This document shows, piece by piece, positions 1-8,269 of a DNA stretch of 64,000 nt (position 1 is its first letter; each line of letters starts with the position of its first letter). Origin of the DNA: BOG-908 sp965199235 (GTDB taxonomy: Bacteria; Pseudomonadota; Alphaproteobacteria; Acetobacterales; Acetobacteraceae); the NCBI GenBank assembly GCA_965199235.1, contig CBDAQU010000002.1, positions 3,038,001 to 3,102,000 of the forward strand, written 5' to 3'. The notes below the pieces were generated by a model. It saw only the letters and a program-made list of their open reading frames with translations. It did not search any database and had not been told where the DNA came from. Made by a program: the position numbers and the translations under genes.

Positions 1-1746
1 GACGCGCTGTCGATGATCCGCCACGACGCGGCGCATGTGCTGGCCGAGGCGGTGCAGTCGCTCTACCCCGGCACCCAGGTGACGATCGGGCCGCCGATCG
101 AGAACGGCTTCTACTACGATTTCGCCCGCAACCAGCCGTTCACGCCGGACGACTTCCCGGCCATCGAGGCGCGCATGCGCCAGATCGTGGCGCGGGCCGA
201 ATCGTTCGTGCGCGAGGAGTGGCCGCGTGACGAGGCCATCGGCTTTTTCGAGAGACGCGGCGAACGCTACAAGGCCGAGCTGATCCGCGACCTGCCTGGC
301 TCGGAAACGATCAGCATCTATCGGCAAGGCGAGTGGCTCGACCTGTGCCGCGGCCCTCACATGCGCGGCACCGGCGATGTGGGCCAGGCGTTCAAGCTGA
401 TGAAGGTGGCCGGCGCTTATTGGCGGGGCGACCATCGCAACGCCATGCTCACTCGCATCTACGGCACCGCCTGGCGCGATCAGAAAGAGTTGGACGCCCA
501 CCTCCACCAGTTGGAAGAGGCCGAGCGGCGCGACCACCGGCGCATCGGCCGCGAGATGGACCTCTTCCACATCCAGGAAGAAGCCGTTGGCAGCATCTTC
601 TGGCACCCCAAGGGATGGAAGCTGTACCGCACCATCGAAAGCTACATGCGCCGCCGGCTGGATGCGAACGGCTACCAGGAGGTGCGCACGCCACAACTGG
701 TGGACCGCGTGCTGTGGGAGCGGTCGGGCCATTGGGAAAGCTACCGCGAGCACATGTTCATCGCCCGCGTGGAGGACGAGGACAAGTCGCTTGCGCTAAA
801 ACCGATGAACTGCCCGTGCCACGTGCAGATTTTCAATCACGGCCTGCGCAGCTACCGCGAATTGCCGCTGCGGATGGCCGAATTCGGCGCGTGCCACCGA
901 TACGAACCGTCCGGCGCGCTGCACGGCATCATGCGGGTGCGAGGTTTCACGCAGGACGACGCGCACATCTTCTGCACCGAGGAGCAGGTGCCGGCGGAAA
1001 CCGCGAAGTTCGTGGCGCTGCTGCGCTCGGTCTACGAGGATTTCGGCTTCCCGGAGTTCCGCATCAAGTTCGCCGACCGCCCGACGGCGCGCGCCGGCAC
1101 CGACGACGTGTGGGACCGCGCAGAGGGCGCCCTGCGCGCAGCCTGCACGCTCGCCGGCGTGGAGTACGAGCTGAACGCCGGCGAGGGCGCGTTTTACGGC
1201 CCGAAACTCGAATTCGTGCTGCGCGACGCCATCGGCCGCGACTGGCAATGCGGCACGTTGCAGGTGGACTACATCCTGCCGGAGCGTCTGGACGCCGAAT
1301 ACGTGGGCGAGGACAGCGCCCGGCACCGCCCGGTGATGCTGCACCGCGCGATCCTCGGCAGTTTCGAGCGTTTTCTGGGTATCCTGATCGAGCAATACGC
1401 AGGCCGTTTCCCGCTCTGGCTGGCGCCGGTGCAGGTCGTGGTGGCCTCGATCGTGTCGGACGCGGCGGAGTATGCCGAGGAGGTTGCGGCTGCGATGCGG
1501 GCGGCGGGGCTCCAGGCGCGGGCGGACATCAGGAACGAAAAGATCAATGCCAAGGTGCGCGAGCACAGCCTGGCCCACGTGCCGGTCCTGGCCGTGGTTG
1601 GTCGCCGCGAGGCCGAGCAGCGAAGCGTGGCGCTGCGCCGGCTGGGCAGCGACGGACAGGAGGTGCTCGGGCTGGAGCAGGCGGTCGCCGGCCTGCAACA
1701 GGAGGCGGAGGCGCCGGACGTGCGGCGAGCAATCGACTGTGCCTGA
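1..1746 (+). CDS. thrS: threonyl-tRNA synthetase, 5'-truncated by window edge
   Basis: Class II aminoacyl-tRNA synthetase that charges tRNA-Thr in the cytoplasm. The frame is open from base 1, so the gene begins upstream; about 581 C-terminal residues of a normally ~640-residue enzyme are present, and the N-terminal TGS domain is mostly missing. Visible are the SAD editing-domain region at the start, the catalytic core with MNCPCH (zinc Cys, near residue 269 of the visible part), the motif 2 stretch RGFTQDDAHIF with a zinc His (near 322), motif 3 with MLHRAILGS (near 446), and the anticodon-binding domain in the last ~110 residues. It ends in TGA at 1744-1746, overlapped by the next gene. The thrS-infC neighbourhood is a classical arrangement, here with a GNAT gene inserted. 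Confidence 0.97.
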   Translation, partial: DALSMIRHDAAHVLAEAVQSLYPGTQVTIGPPIENGFYYDFARNQPFTPDDFPAIEARMRQIVARAESFVREEWPRDEAIGFFERRGERYKAELIRDLPGSETISIYRQGEWLDLCRGPHMRGTGDVGQAFKLMKVAGAYWRGDHRNAMLTRIYGTAWRDQKELDAHLHQLEEAERRDHRRIGREMDLFHIQEEAVGSIFWHPKGWKLYRTIESYMRRRLDANGYQEVRTPQLVDRVLWERSGHWESYREHMFIARVEDEDKSLALKPMNCPCHVQIFNHGLRSYRELPLRMAEFGACHRYEPSGALHGIMRVRGFTQDDAHIFCTEEQVPAETAKFVALLRSVYEDFGFPEFRIKFADRPTARAGTDDVWDRAEGALRAACTLAGVEYELNAGEGAFYGPKLEFVLRDAIGRDWQCGTLQVDYILPERLDAEYVGEDSARHRPVMLHRAILGSFERFLGILIEQYAGRFPLWLAPVQVVVASIVSDAAEYAEEVAAAMRAAGLQARADIRNEKINAKVREHSLAHVPVLAVVGRREAEQRSVALRRLGSDGQEVLGLEQAVAGLQQEAEAPDVRRAIDCA

Positions 1747-2221
1747 GGGTGTTGGCGCGTCGATCCGCACGTTCCGCACCGGGGACATGGGGCTGATCGC
1801 CGCGCGGCAGGCCATCCTCTACGCCGAGACGCGAGGCTGGGGACACCAGCTGGAAGCCAACGTCGCACAGACCGTGGCCGATTTTCTTCGGCGCTACACG
1901 CCGGGCCGGGACCAGGCTTGGGTGGCCGAGCTGGACGGCGCAATGGCAGGGGCGGTGCTGCTGACCGACGAGGGCAGCTCCCTGGCTCGGCTGCGGCTGC
2001 TTTATGTTGAGCAGGCGGCGCAGGGGCGCGGCATCGGCCGCAACCTGGTCGGCACCTGCTTGGCGTTCGCCCGAGCAGCCGGCTACCGCAAGGTCACGCT
2101 GTGGACGCACACCGTGCTCGCCGGCGCCCGTCACCTCCACCAGGCACATGGCTTCCAGATGACTGAGACGGTCATCCACCATGTTTTCGGCGTCCCGGTG
2201 CTCGCCCATAATTGGTATTGA
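1739..2221 (+). CDS. GNAT family N-acetyltransferase
   Basis: Predicted 160-residue acetyl-CoA-dependent N-acetyltransferase; the substrate is unknown. The acetyl-CoA pyrophosphate-binding motif is visible as QAAQGRGIGRNLV, preceded by the usual beta strand (LRLLYVEQ) and followed by TLWTHTVLAGARHLHQAHGF, a typical GNAT C-terminal half. The N-terminus (IRTFRTGDMGLIAARQ, LYAETRGW) resembles the acetyltransferase half of MarR-GNAT fusion proteins, but no MarR domain is present. I chose the GTG at 1739, which overlaps the thrS stop by 8 bases and keeps the conserved IRTFRTGD block; an ATG at 1787 would remove it. Probably translationally coupled to thrS. Confidence 0.85.
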   Translation: MPEGVGASIRTFRTGDMGLIAARQAILYAETRGWGHQLEANVAQTVADFLRRYTPGRDQAWVAELDGAMAGAVLLTDEGSSLARLRLLYVEQAAQGRGIGRNLVGTCLAFARAAGYRKVTLWTHTVLAGARHLHQAHGFQMTETVIHHVFGVPVLAHNWY

Positions 2222-2550
2222 GCCAGGAAGCCTGCTGCCCGGCCTATCGCCGGTCAAGCCGGTTAGAGTTGTTCGGCTTGACTGACCGTATCGTGTCGGA
2301 AGTCGGCCACGACCAGGGTCGCAACCGTCTCGCTCGCAGTGTGCACCGTCGCCAAAGTGCGCGTGTGTCCTCCATGCCGTGCCGTCCTCGACGAGACAAG
2401 TGGCGCCTTGCCTGCCCCAGGCAGCGGCGTCTTTACCTCGAAGTCACCAATGACCATCTACACTGCCGGTCAATCTGCTTGATCCTCGCTTCGGCGCGGA
2501 GCACAAGATTATTCACGAGACGGATCCCGCAACCTCCATAGGAGAGTACG
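2222..2550. other. gene-free leader upstream of infC
   Basis: About 330 bases between the GNAT stop and infC. I see no convincing gene: the open frames here have no recognisable protein features. The segment probably carries the infC promoter and 5' leader. The only clear signal is the AGGAG ribosome-binding site at 2540-2544. I do not see an obvious riboswitch or terminator. Confidence 0.5.
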
Positions 2551-2553
2551 ATA
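2540..2553 (+). promoter_or_regulatory. Shine-Dalgarno plus rare ATA start codon of infC
   Basis: AGGAG at 2540-2544 lies six bases before an in-frame ATA at 2551. The first ATG (2566) has no such motif at the right distance. IF3 genes typically use rare start codons (AUU in E. coli) as the basis of autoregulation, because IF3 itself discriminates against non-AUG starts. ATA here fits that pattern. Confidence 0.7.
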
Positions 2554-3087
2554 GCCCAACGCCCCATGCCTGCCTCGCCGACGCGCGACGGCCCCCGTGT
2601 AAACGAGGAAATACGCGTCCCCCAAGTGCGACTGATCGACCACGAAGGCGAAATGCAGGGCGTTATGTCCGCCCGCGATGCATTGCTTCGCGCGTACGCC
2701 GTCGGTTTGGACCTGCTGGAGATCAGCCCCAACGCCGACCCGCCGGTGTGCAAGATACTCGACTTCGGCAAGTTCAAATACGAGCAGCAGAAGAAGAAGA
2801 ACGAGGCCAAGAAGAAGCAGCGGGTGATCGAAATCAAGGAGGTCAAGGTTCGTCCGAACATTGACGAGAACGACTATCAGGTGAAGCTCCGTTCGATGAA
2901 GAGCTTCATCGAGGAAGGCGACAAGGTGAAGGTCACCCTACGGTTCCGCGGCCGCGAGATGGCCCACCAGGACATCGGCGTGAAGGTGCTGGAACGCATA
3001 CGAGGCGATTTGGAGACGGCCACCAAGGTGGAGCAGATGCCGCGCATGGAAATGCGCCAGATGGTCATGGTGCTCAGCCCAAAATAA
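2551..3087 (+). CDS. infC: translation initiation factor IF-3
   Basis: IF3 binds the 30S subunit, prevents premature subunit joining and proofreads initiator tRNA and start codon. The protein is 178 residues from the ATA start, the family's usual length. The N-terminal domain is recognisable from RVNEEIRVPQVRLIDHEG and the central helix plus Lys-rich linker from KYEQQKKKNEAKKKQ. The C-terminal domain contains FRGREMAHQDIG and ends MEMRQMVMVLSPK. The ATA at 2551 is preferred over ATG 2566 because it alone has a well-placed AGGAG. rpmI and rplT, usual downstream partners, are absent; the next gene lies on the opposite strand, so the cluster is broken here. Confidence 0.95.
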   Translation: MAQRPMPASPTRDGPRVNEEIRVPQVRLIDHEGEMQGVMSARDALLRAYAVGLDLLEISPNADPPVCKILDFGKFKYEQQKKKNEAKKKQRVIEIKEVKVRPNIDENDYQVKLRSMKSFIEEGDKVKVTLRFRGREMAHQDIGVKVLERIRGDLETATKVEQMPRMEMRQMVMVLSPK

Positions 3088-3154
3088 CGCCGGACAGGCG
3101 GATGCCCCCAGATGTGGATGCCCACAGACTCTGATCCGGGGGCAGTCCGGTGCG

Positions 3155-3976
3155 TCAGGCTGTGATGAACGCGAGCAGGTCGGCGTTCAGGCGGTCGCGC
3201 TCCGTGTAGAACAGCCCGTGCGGCGCGCCGGAATAGACGTTCAGCTCGGCATGCGGCACCAGCTTTATCGCCTTCTCGGCCGAAACCTTGATCGGCACGG
3301 TCGCGTCGGCGTCGCCATGGATGATCAGCGTCGGCACGCTCAGCGCCTTCAGGTCGGCGCGGAAATCGGTCTCCGAAAACGCCCGCACGCAATCCATCGT
3401 CGCCTTGGGCGAGGCAAGCATCGCCACATTGCCGGACCATTGCAGGAACTCGCTGCTGACGGAGAAAGTCAGCGGCCCCACGCCGTAGAATTGTTTGCCG
3501 AAACCGGCCAGGAAGCCGGGCCGGTCCTTCTTTAGCCCTTCTATGATCTGATCGAACACGCTGCGGTCCACGCCGTCCTCGTTGCCTGGCCCTTTCAGGA
3601 GATACGGCGTCACCGCCGCGACCAGCGCCACGCGTGCAACGCGCCCGGCACCATACCGCGCCACGTAGCGCGCCACCTCGCCGCCACCCATCGAGAACCC
3701 GACCAGGCTGACGCCGGTCAGGTCCAACGTCTCGAGCAGGGTGTTGAGGTCGCCCGCGAGGGTGTCGTAGTCGTACCCCGTCCAAGGCTGAGCGGACCGC
3801 CCGAAGCCACGCCGGTCGTAGGTGATCACGCGATGCCCGTGCCCGGCGAGATGGACGGATTGGTACTCCCACATCTCGCCATCCAGCGGCCAGCCATGGA
3901 TCAGCACCACAGGCGGACCGCTGCCCCAATCGTTGTAGTGGATCTTTGTTCCGTCTTGGGCGTCGATGAAGGGCAT
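3155..3976 (-). CDS. alpha/beta hydrolase (non-heme chloroperoxidase/esterase type)
   Basis: A 273-residue alpha/beta-fold hydrolase of the family often annotated as non-heme chloroperoxidase or arylesterase; the natural substrate cannot be inferred. The oxyanion HGWPLDGEMW segment, nucleophile elbow GFSMGGG (Ser), acid in HGDADATVP (Asp) and catalytic His in GAPHGLF are all present, so the triad is complete. Start at MPFIDAQDGTKIHYNDWG fits the family N-terminus. There is no signal peptide, so a cytoplasmic location is likely. It is convergent with infC and divergent from hslO, with about 285 bp between the two start codons. Confidence 0.9.
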   Translation of the reverse strand: MPFIDAQDGTKIHYNDWGSGPPVVLIHGWPLDGEMWEYQSVHLAGHGHRVITYDRRGFGRSAQPWTGYDYDTLAGDLNTLLETLDLTGVSLVGFSMGGGEVARYVARYGAGRVARVALVAAVTPYLLKGPGNEDGVDRSVFDQIIEGLKKDRPGFLAGFGKQFYGVGPLTFSVSSEFLQWSGNVAMLASPKATMDCVRAFSETDFRADLKALSVPTLIIHGDADATVPIKVSAEKAIKLVPHAELNVYSGAPHGLFYTERDRLNADLLAFITA

Positions 3977-4261
3977 CGCTGGTCTCCTGGACACGCGCTG
4001 CCCGGCAAACGGCAGCATGCACCCGGTGGTTTCGTGCCGGCACGCGTGCGCACCTGCGTGCGCGCGTGTTAGCGTGCCCGCACGAGCGACCCTGCGCCCG
4101 ATCCTCCGGGGTTCGTCCGGGCGGGCTTGTTCGCATGAGGTCTGGTCTCGCCGGGCACCGCTCAGGTCTGGTCCGCCATTCGTGAGCGAGCCGGCCCCGC
4201 GCGCACTCGAGTGGCTTCGCCCCGCCTTCCGCCTGCAGGCAAGCCGCCCTATCTTTGGGCC

Positions 4262-5233
4262 ATGCGCGCCACGCCCGACTTCCTCGATACCAACCGCCCC
4301 GACGTGCCGGACATCGTGGTTCCGCGCGGCGTCACCCCTTTTCACCTGCCGAACCGCCCGGTGCGCGGCCGGCTGATCCGGCTCGGCGCGCTGGCGCACG
4401 CGCTGCTCGGCCGGCACAACAATGCGACCGTCGTGACCCAGCTCGCGGGCGAGGCGCTGGCGCTGGCCGCCGGTCTGTCCAGCGCGCTGAAATACCGCGG
4501 CAGTTTCTCGCTGCAGGCCAAGGGGGACGGCCCGGTGTCCATGCTGCTGGCCGACTGCACGCAGGAGGGCGCGCTGCGCGGCTACGCGCGTGCCGACTCG
4601 GAGAGGCTGGCGCCGGTCCTCGCCGACGATCCCGCCCCCTCGGCCGCCGCCCTGCTCGGCCAGGGCTACCTCGCCTTCACCGTCGATCAGGGCGGCGAGA
4701 TGGACCGCTACCAGGGCATCGTCTCCATCGAGGGCGAGACGCTGCGGGACATGGCGCTGCATTACTTCAGGACCAGCGAGCAGCTGCAGTACGACTTGCA
4801 TCTGGGAGCGTCGAAAACCGCGGATGGGTGGCGCGCCGGTGCGCTGATCCTGGAGCGTGTGGCGGGCGAGGGCGGGATAGACCCTGAGATGGACCAGGCG
4901 GCCCAGGATGAAGCCTGGCACACGGCGAAGGCGCTGGCTGCCACGCTGACGCAGGCAGAGCTGCTGGACGACTCGCTGCTGCCCGATCGGCTGATCTGGC
5001 GCCTGTTCGGGGCAGAAGGCGTGGCTATCGAACGGCCGCGCGCGCTGGCCTATGGCTGCCGCTGTTCGCGGGCAAAACTCTCCGGAATACTGGAAAGTTT
5101 CCCCGAGGATGACCTCGACGAGATGGTCGTCGAGGGCGACATCGTGATGACTTGCGAGTTCTGCAAATACGATTTCCGCTTCGCCCGTGGCGACGTGCAT
5201 AGCCAGGCCGGCGCACAGGGATCGGGATCATGA
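4262..5233 (+). CDS. hslO: redox-regulated molecular chaperone Hsp33
   Basis: Hsp33 is a cytoplasmic holdase switched on by oxidative unfolding. The protein is 323 residues, slightly longer than the ~290-residue norm. The C-terminal zinc-binding redox switch is intact: CxC in YGCRCSR and CxxC in TCEFCKYDF, about 30 residues apart. The N-terminal part contains the characteristic YRGSFSLQAKGDGPV and GYLAFTVD blocks. The ATG at 4262 puts the family N-terminus in frame. The stop codon overlaps the start of the downstream lipoprotein gene (ATGA), indicating translational coupling. Confidence 0.95.
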   Translation: MRATPDFLDTNRPDVPDIVVPRGVTPFHLPNRPVRGRLIRLGALAHALLGRHNNATVVTQLAGEALALAAGLSSALKYRGSFSLQAKGDGPVSMLLADCTQEGALRGYARADSERLAPVLADDPAPSAAALLGQGYLAFTVDQGGEMDRYQGIVSIEGETLRDMALHYFRTSEQLQYDLHLGASKTADGWRAGALILERVAGEGGIDPEMDQAAQDEAWHTAKALAATLTQAELLDDSLLPDRLIWRLFGAEGVAIERPRALAYGCRCSRAKLSGILESFPEDDLDEMVVEGDIVMTCEFCKYDFRFARGDVHSQAGAQGSGS

Positions 5234-6012
5234 GGCGCCGCTCCGCCCGGCTGTTATGGCTGCTTCTGCCGCTGGCCGGTTGCGGAGACGACACGCCTCC
5301 GCTCGCGCCGCAGAGCTTCGCCCCCCTGCACTACGAATACCTGCCCAAATTGCGGCTGAACGTCGGCAGTGTGGCGGTGGCGGATCATAGCCTGCCGGTG
5401 AGCCCGCAGGACGTCGCTTCCAGCTCGCCTGTGGTGCCCGCCCAGGCGCTGCAGCAGATGGCGCGCGACAGGCTGTTTGCTGTCGGCAACAGCGGCACCG
5501 CCAATTTCATCATCGACCAGGCCAGCATCGTGCGCGAACCCAGTGGGGCGCTGGACGGGCAGCTGGCGGTGCATTTGGACCTGACCGCCGAAGGCGGAAA
5601 ACGCACCGGCTTTGCCGAAGCCAGGGTGGCACGCCAGCACGTGCCGGGCTCCCAGCCGGAAGACGGATCGACCAACCTCTACGCGCTCACGCGGCAGATG
5701 ATGGACGCGATGAACGTCGAGCTGGAGTACCAGGTTCGCCAGTCGCTCAAGCCGTTCGTGGTGGAAGGCGCCGGCACCCCGCCCCCCGTTGCAGCCGAGC
5801 CGCTGGCTGGCGGCGTGGGAGCCCCGCAATCGGCGATGCCGCCGCCGGTCGCCCCGCCGCCCGCCTTGCCCCCCGCGGCGCCCGATGCCCAGCCAGTCAC
5901 TCCCGCGAACGCCTTCCAGGACCCGGCCGAGCTGCCTCCCGCCCAACCGCAGCAGATGTCCCCTCCGCCGGGCTTCCTGCAGCCGCCACAAGGGGCCGTC
6001 AAAACGCCCTAG
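5230..6012 (+). CDS. putative lipoprotein with Pro-rich C-terminus
   Basis: A 260-residue predicted lipoprotein of unknown function. The N-terminus has two basic arginine clusters, a hydrophobic stretch and a lipobox LLPLAGC (Cys near residue 17), so lipidation and periplasmic anchoring are likely. Residues ~30-180 form the ordered part (LHYEYLPKLRLNVGSVAVAD, ARDRLFAVGNSGTANFIID). The last ~80 residues are very rich in Pro and Ala and look unstructured. Start overlaps hslO by four bases, so it is probably co-transcribed with it. Its TAG stop (6010-6012) is part of the CTAG that opens a palindromic repeat. I do not recognise the family. Confidence 0.75.
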   Translation: MRRRSARLLWLLLPLAGCGDDTPPLAPQSFAPLHYEYLPKLRLNVGSVAVADHSLPVSPQDVASSSPVVPAQALQQMARDRLFAVGNSGTANFIIDQASIVREPSGALDGQLAVHLDLTAEGGKRTGFAEARVARQHVPGSQPEDGSTNLYALTRQMMDAMNVELEYQVRQSLKPFVVEGAGTPPPVAAEPLAGGVGAPQSAMPPPVAPPPALPPAAPDAQPVTPANAFQDPAELPPAQPQQMSPPPGFLQPPQGAVKTP

Positions 6013-6106
6013 GGCATGATCGCTTCAGGTTGATCTTCAACCGCGACAAACATGCTCGCCAGCTAGAGCCTGACCGGTTCGGCTACCAGAAGCGATCAGG
6101 CTCTAG
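6009..6106. repeat. CTAG-bounded palindromic intergenic element
   Basis: Begins and ends in CTAG. The inner part, 6063-6106, is a hairpin with perfect 11-bp arms (CTAGAGCCTGA and its complement at 6096-6106). A second inverted match (GATCGCTTC near 6018 against GAAGCGATC near 6089) spans the element. It sits between convergent genes and could act as a bidirectional terminator, although no U-tract is present. It resembles in design the CTAG-bounded elements at 11124, 16676, 33865 and 63340 but differs in sequence. Confidence 0.7.
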
Positions 6107-6144
6107 GTCGCCGGCAGCCAAGCGAGACGGTCAACGCCTTTCAG

Positions 6145-6753
6145 TCAGGTTGCGGGCGAAAACGATCCGTCCGCGCCCAGCCGCAGCAGAAGGCCGGTGC
6201 GTATGGCGAACCAGGCGCCGTGCAGCGTGAGCGTTCCGGCCGCTTCCCGCTCGGCGATCCAGGGAAAGCTGCGCAGGTTGGCAAGCGAGATGCGAACCAC
6301 CTCCAGCTCGCAGCATTGCTCCCGCGCCGCTTCCTCGCAGGTCAGCGCCGCGCGCCGTGCAGGCTCTGCGATCGACATCCAGTTCGCCACGAAATCTCCT
6401 GCCTCGGCCTTCGCCCCGCGCAGCAGCGCCTGCACCCCGCCGCACTGGCCGTGTCCCAGCACCATCAGATGCGGAACGCCCAGCACGCGCACGCCGAACT
6501 CCAGCGCGGCGCTGGTGCCGTGATAAGCCGCGTCCGGCGCATAGGGCGGAACAAGATTGGCGACGTTGCGGATCGTCAGCAGCTGGCCGGGAGCGGTGTC
6601 GAAGATCGCCGCAGGGTCCACCCGGCTGTCGATGCAGGCGACCACCATCGCCTGCGGGCTCTGGCCATGCTCTGCGAGCGCCTCGTAGGTGGCGCGGCGC
6701 TCCGGCCAGCGGCTTTGGCGAAAACGGCGGTAACCGTCGATCAGCTGCTCCAT
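6145..6753 (-). CDS. beta-class carbonic anhydrase
   Basis: Zinc enzyme that interconverts CO2 and bicarbonate. The protein is 202 residues, as usual for the bacterial beta class. Zinc ligands and the active-site dyad are visible: CIDSRVD (Cys plus Asp-Arg pair) and GHGQCGGVQ (His and Cys). The N-terminus MEQLIDGYRRFR is typical of this family; an in-frame extension upstream lacks family similarity, so I start at 6753. No signal peptide is seen. The gene is convergent with the lipoprotein gene and divergent from the small gene at 6868. Confidence 0.93.
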   Translation of the reverse strand: MEQLIDGYRRFRQSRWPERRATYEALAEHGQSPQAMVVACIDSRVDPAAIFDTAPGQLLTIRNVANLVPPYAPDAAYHGTSAALEFGVRVLGVPHLMVLGHGQCGGVQALLRGAKAEAGDFVANWMSIAEPARRAALTCEEAAREQCCELEVVRISLANLRSFPWIAEREAAGTLTLHGAWFAIRTGLLLRLGADGSFSPAT

Positions 6754-6867
6754 GCTGGTGCTGTAACCGCGCCGCCTGCCGGGCAGCAAGGCATCGCCGT
6801 TCAAACCCAAGTCAAACCTGGGCAAACCGGGCCGTGCCGCAGCCGTTCCAGATGCGAGGAGGACAGC

Positions 6868-7251
6868 ATGACCGAAACAATACGCCTGGCGCCGCACGAC
6901 CCGGTGCCCGATTACGGCAACCACGCCCTGGTGTTGCGGCGCATGGGCGAGGACGATCCTGGTGCGGTCGTCACCGAGATCATCCTCTACGGCGCGGAGG
7001 GCGGAAGCACGCCGTTTGCCGGCGACAACCTCGAGGACGCGGTAAAGCTGGCGCTGCAGCATGCGGAGAAGCGCGGGCTGAAGACGCTGTATGTGGTGGA
7101 CCGGACCGTCGGCAAGCTGGAGCAGGAGGCACTGCACGACCACGGCGAGCGCAACTTCACCGGCGATGCGCTGGACGACACCGACCAGGAAGACGGCCAA
7201 TCGGGCCCCGACCTCAGGGACCGCCCGCACGATGCGGGGTTCATGAGGTAG
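6868..7251 (+). CDS. hypothetical protein, acidic C-terminus
   Basis: A 127-residue protein of unknown function. A strong GAGGAGG ribosome-binding site lies at about 6856-6862, six bases before the ATG. The core (residues ~20-80) alternates strands and helices (ALVLRRMGEDDPGAVVTEI, DNLEDAVKLALQHAEKRGL, LYVVDRTVG). The C-terminal 40 residues are acidic and polar. No signal peptide or membrane segment. The good start signal and codon pattern support a real gene. Confidence 0.75.
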   Translation: MTETIRLAPHDPVPDYGNHALVLRRMGEDDPGAVVTEIILYGAEGGSTPFAGDNLEDAVKLALQHAEKRGLKTLYVVDRTVGKLEQEALHDHGERNFTGDALDDTDQEDGQSGPDLRDRPHDAGFMR

Positions 7252-7348
7252 CACCTCGCCAACCTTCCCCAGAGGGTGAGGGCGTCGTCAGCCGCAATCT
7301 AATCTGGCGGGCGCGCGTTGGTGCGTATCATCGACAAAGGGGTCTGAG

Positions 7349-8203
7349 ATGCCGGCGATCGGTCGCGAAGCGGTGTGGTTCATCACCGGCTGTTCCACCG
7401 GGTTCGGCCGTGAGTTGGCGCAGCAGATCCTGCAGCGGGGCGGGCGGGCCGTGGTGACGGCCCGTGATGCGACGCGCGTGCAGGACCTGGTCGAGATCGC
7501 TCCGGACCGCGCGTTGGCGCTCGCGCTGGACGTGACACAGCCTTCGCAGGTCGCGGTCGCGGTCGAGGCCGCCGAGCGGCGGTTCGGCGCCATCGACGTC
7601 CTGGTGAACAACGCCGGCTACGGCTACATGGCCGCCATCGAGGAGGGCGAGGACGACGAGGTCCGCGCAATGTTCGAGGCGAACGTGTTCGGTCTGGTCG
7701 CGATGACCCAGGCGGTGCTGCCGGGCATGCGCGGGCGTCGGCGCGGGCACATCGTCAACATATCGTCGCAGGGCGGGCTGGTCGGGTTTCCCGGCGTCGG
7801 GTTCTACAACGCGACCAAATTCGCCGTCGAAGGACTTTCGGAAGCCTTGGCCGGCGAACTTAAGCCGCTTGGATTGGGCGTGACGATCGTGGAGCCGGGG
7901 CCGTTCCGTACCGACTGGGCCGGCCGTTCCTTGAAACAGCCAAAGCAGGCCATCGACGCCTACGCGGACACGGCTGGCGCCAGGCGGCGCGGTATCTCGG
8001 GCTACTCCGGTCGCCAGCCCGGCGACCCGGTGCGGGCCGCGGAGGCTGTCGTGAAGGCGGTGGAAAGCGAGACGCCGCCGCTGCACCTGCTGCTGGGCCG
8101 CCAGGCGCTGGACGTGGTGCGCGCGCATCTGACCGCGATGTCGAAGGAGTTCGACGAGTGGGAAGCGGTCACGCTCAGCGCGGATTACCCGAGCGGCGGC
8201 TGA
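7349..8203 (+). CDS. short-chain dehydrogenase/reductase
   Basis: A 284-residue classical SDR; substrate unknown. Cofactor motif TGCSTGFG at residues ~13-20, NNAGYGY near 90, catalytic Ser in NISSQGG and the YNATK pair (Tyr, Lys) near 155, followed by the PG motif in VEPGPFRTDW. ARDATR after the second strand suggests NADP(H) preference through the Arg. AAGGGG before the ATG serves as ribosome-binding site. It is monocistronic, with no functional partner nearby. Confidence 0.9.
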   Translation: MPAIGREAVWFITGCSTGFGRELAQQILQRGGRAVVTARDATRVQDLVEIAPDRALALALDVTQPSQVAVAVEAAERRFGAIDVLVNNAGYGYMAAIEEGEDDEVRAMFEANVFGLVAMTQAVLPGMRGRRRGHIVNISSQGGLVGFPGVGFYNATKFAVEGLSEALAGELKPLGLGVTIVEPGPFRTDWAGRSLKQPKQAIDAYADTAGARRRGISGYSGRQPGDPVRAAEAVVKAVESETPPLHLLLGRQALDVVRAHLTAMSKEFDEWEAVTLSADYPSGG

Positions 8204-8269
8204 TCGGCTGTGGTGCGCTCAATCCAGCGGCGGATTTGCTGAAACGCAGGCTTTCACTATAGCGACGGC

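Noticed and set aside
333..1796. Long +2/+3 frame over thrS
   Set aside because: Arginine/Pro-rich translation with no family features, lying entirely over a clear thrS frame; typical high-GC shadow.
2222..2541. 109-codon frame upstream of infC
   Set aside because: No protein features; it crosses the infC leader and ends at the Shine-Dalgarno.
2877..4136. 419-codon minus-strand frame over infC and the hydrolase
   Set aside because: Overlaps the well-supported hydrolase in another frame and has no motifs.
3977..5200. Minus-strand extension of the hydrolase frame
   Set aside because: The hydrolase family start is at 3976; the extension runs antisense to hslO.
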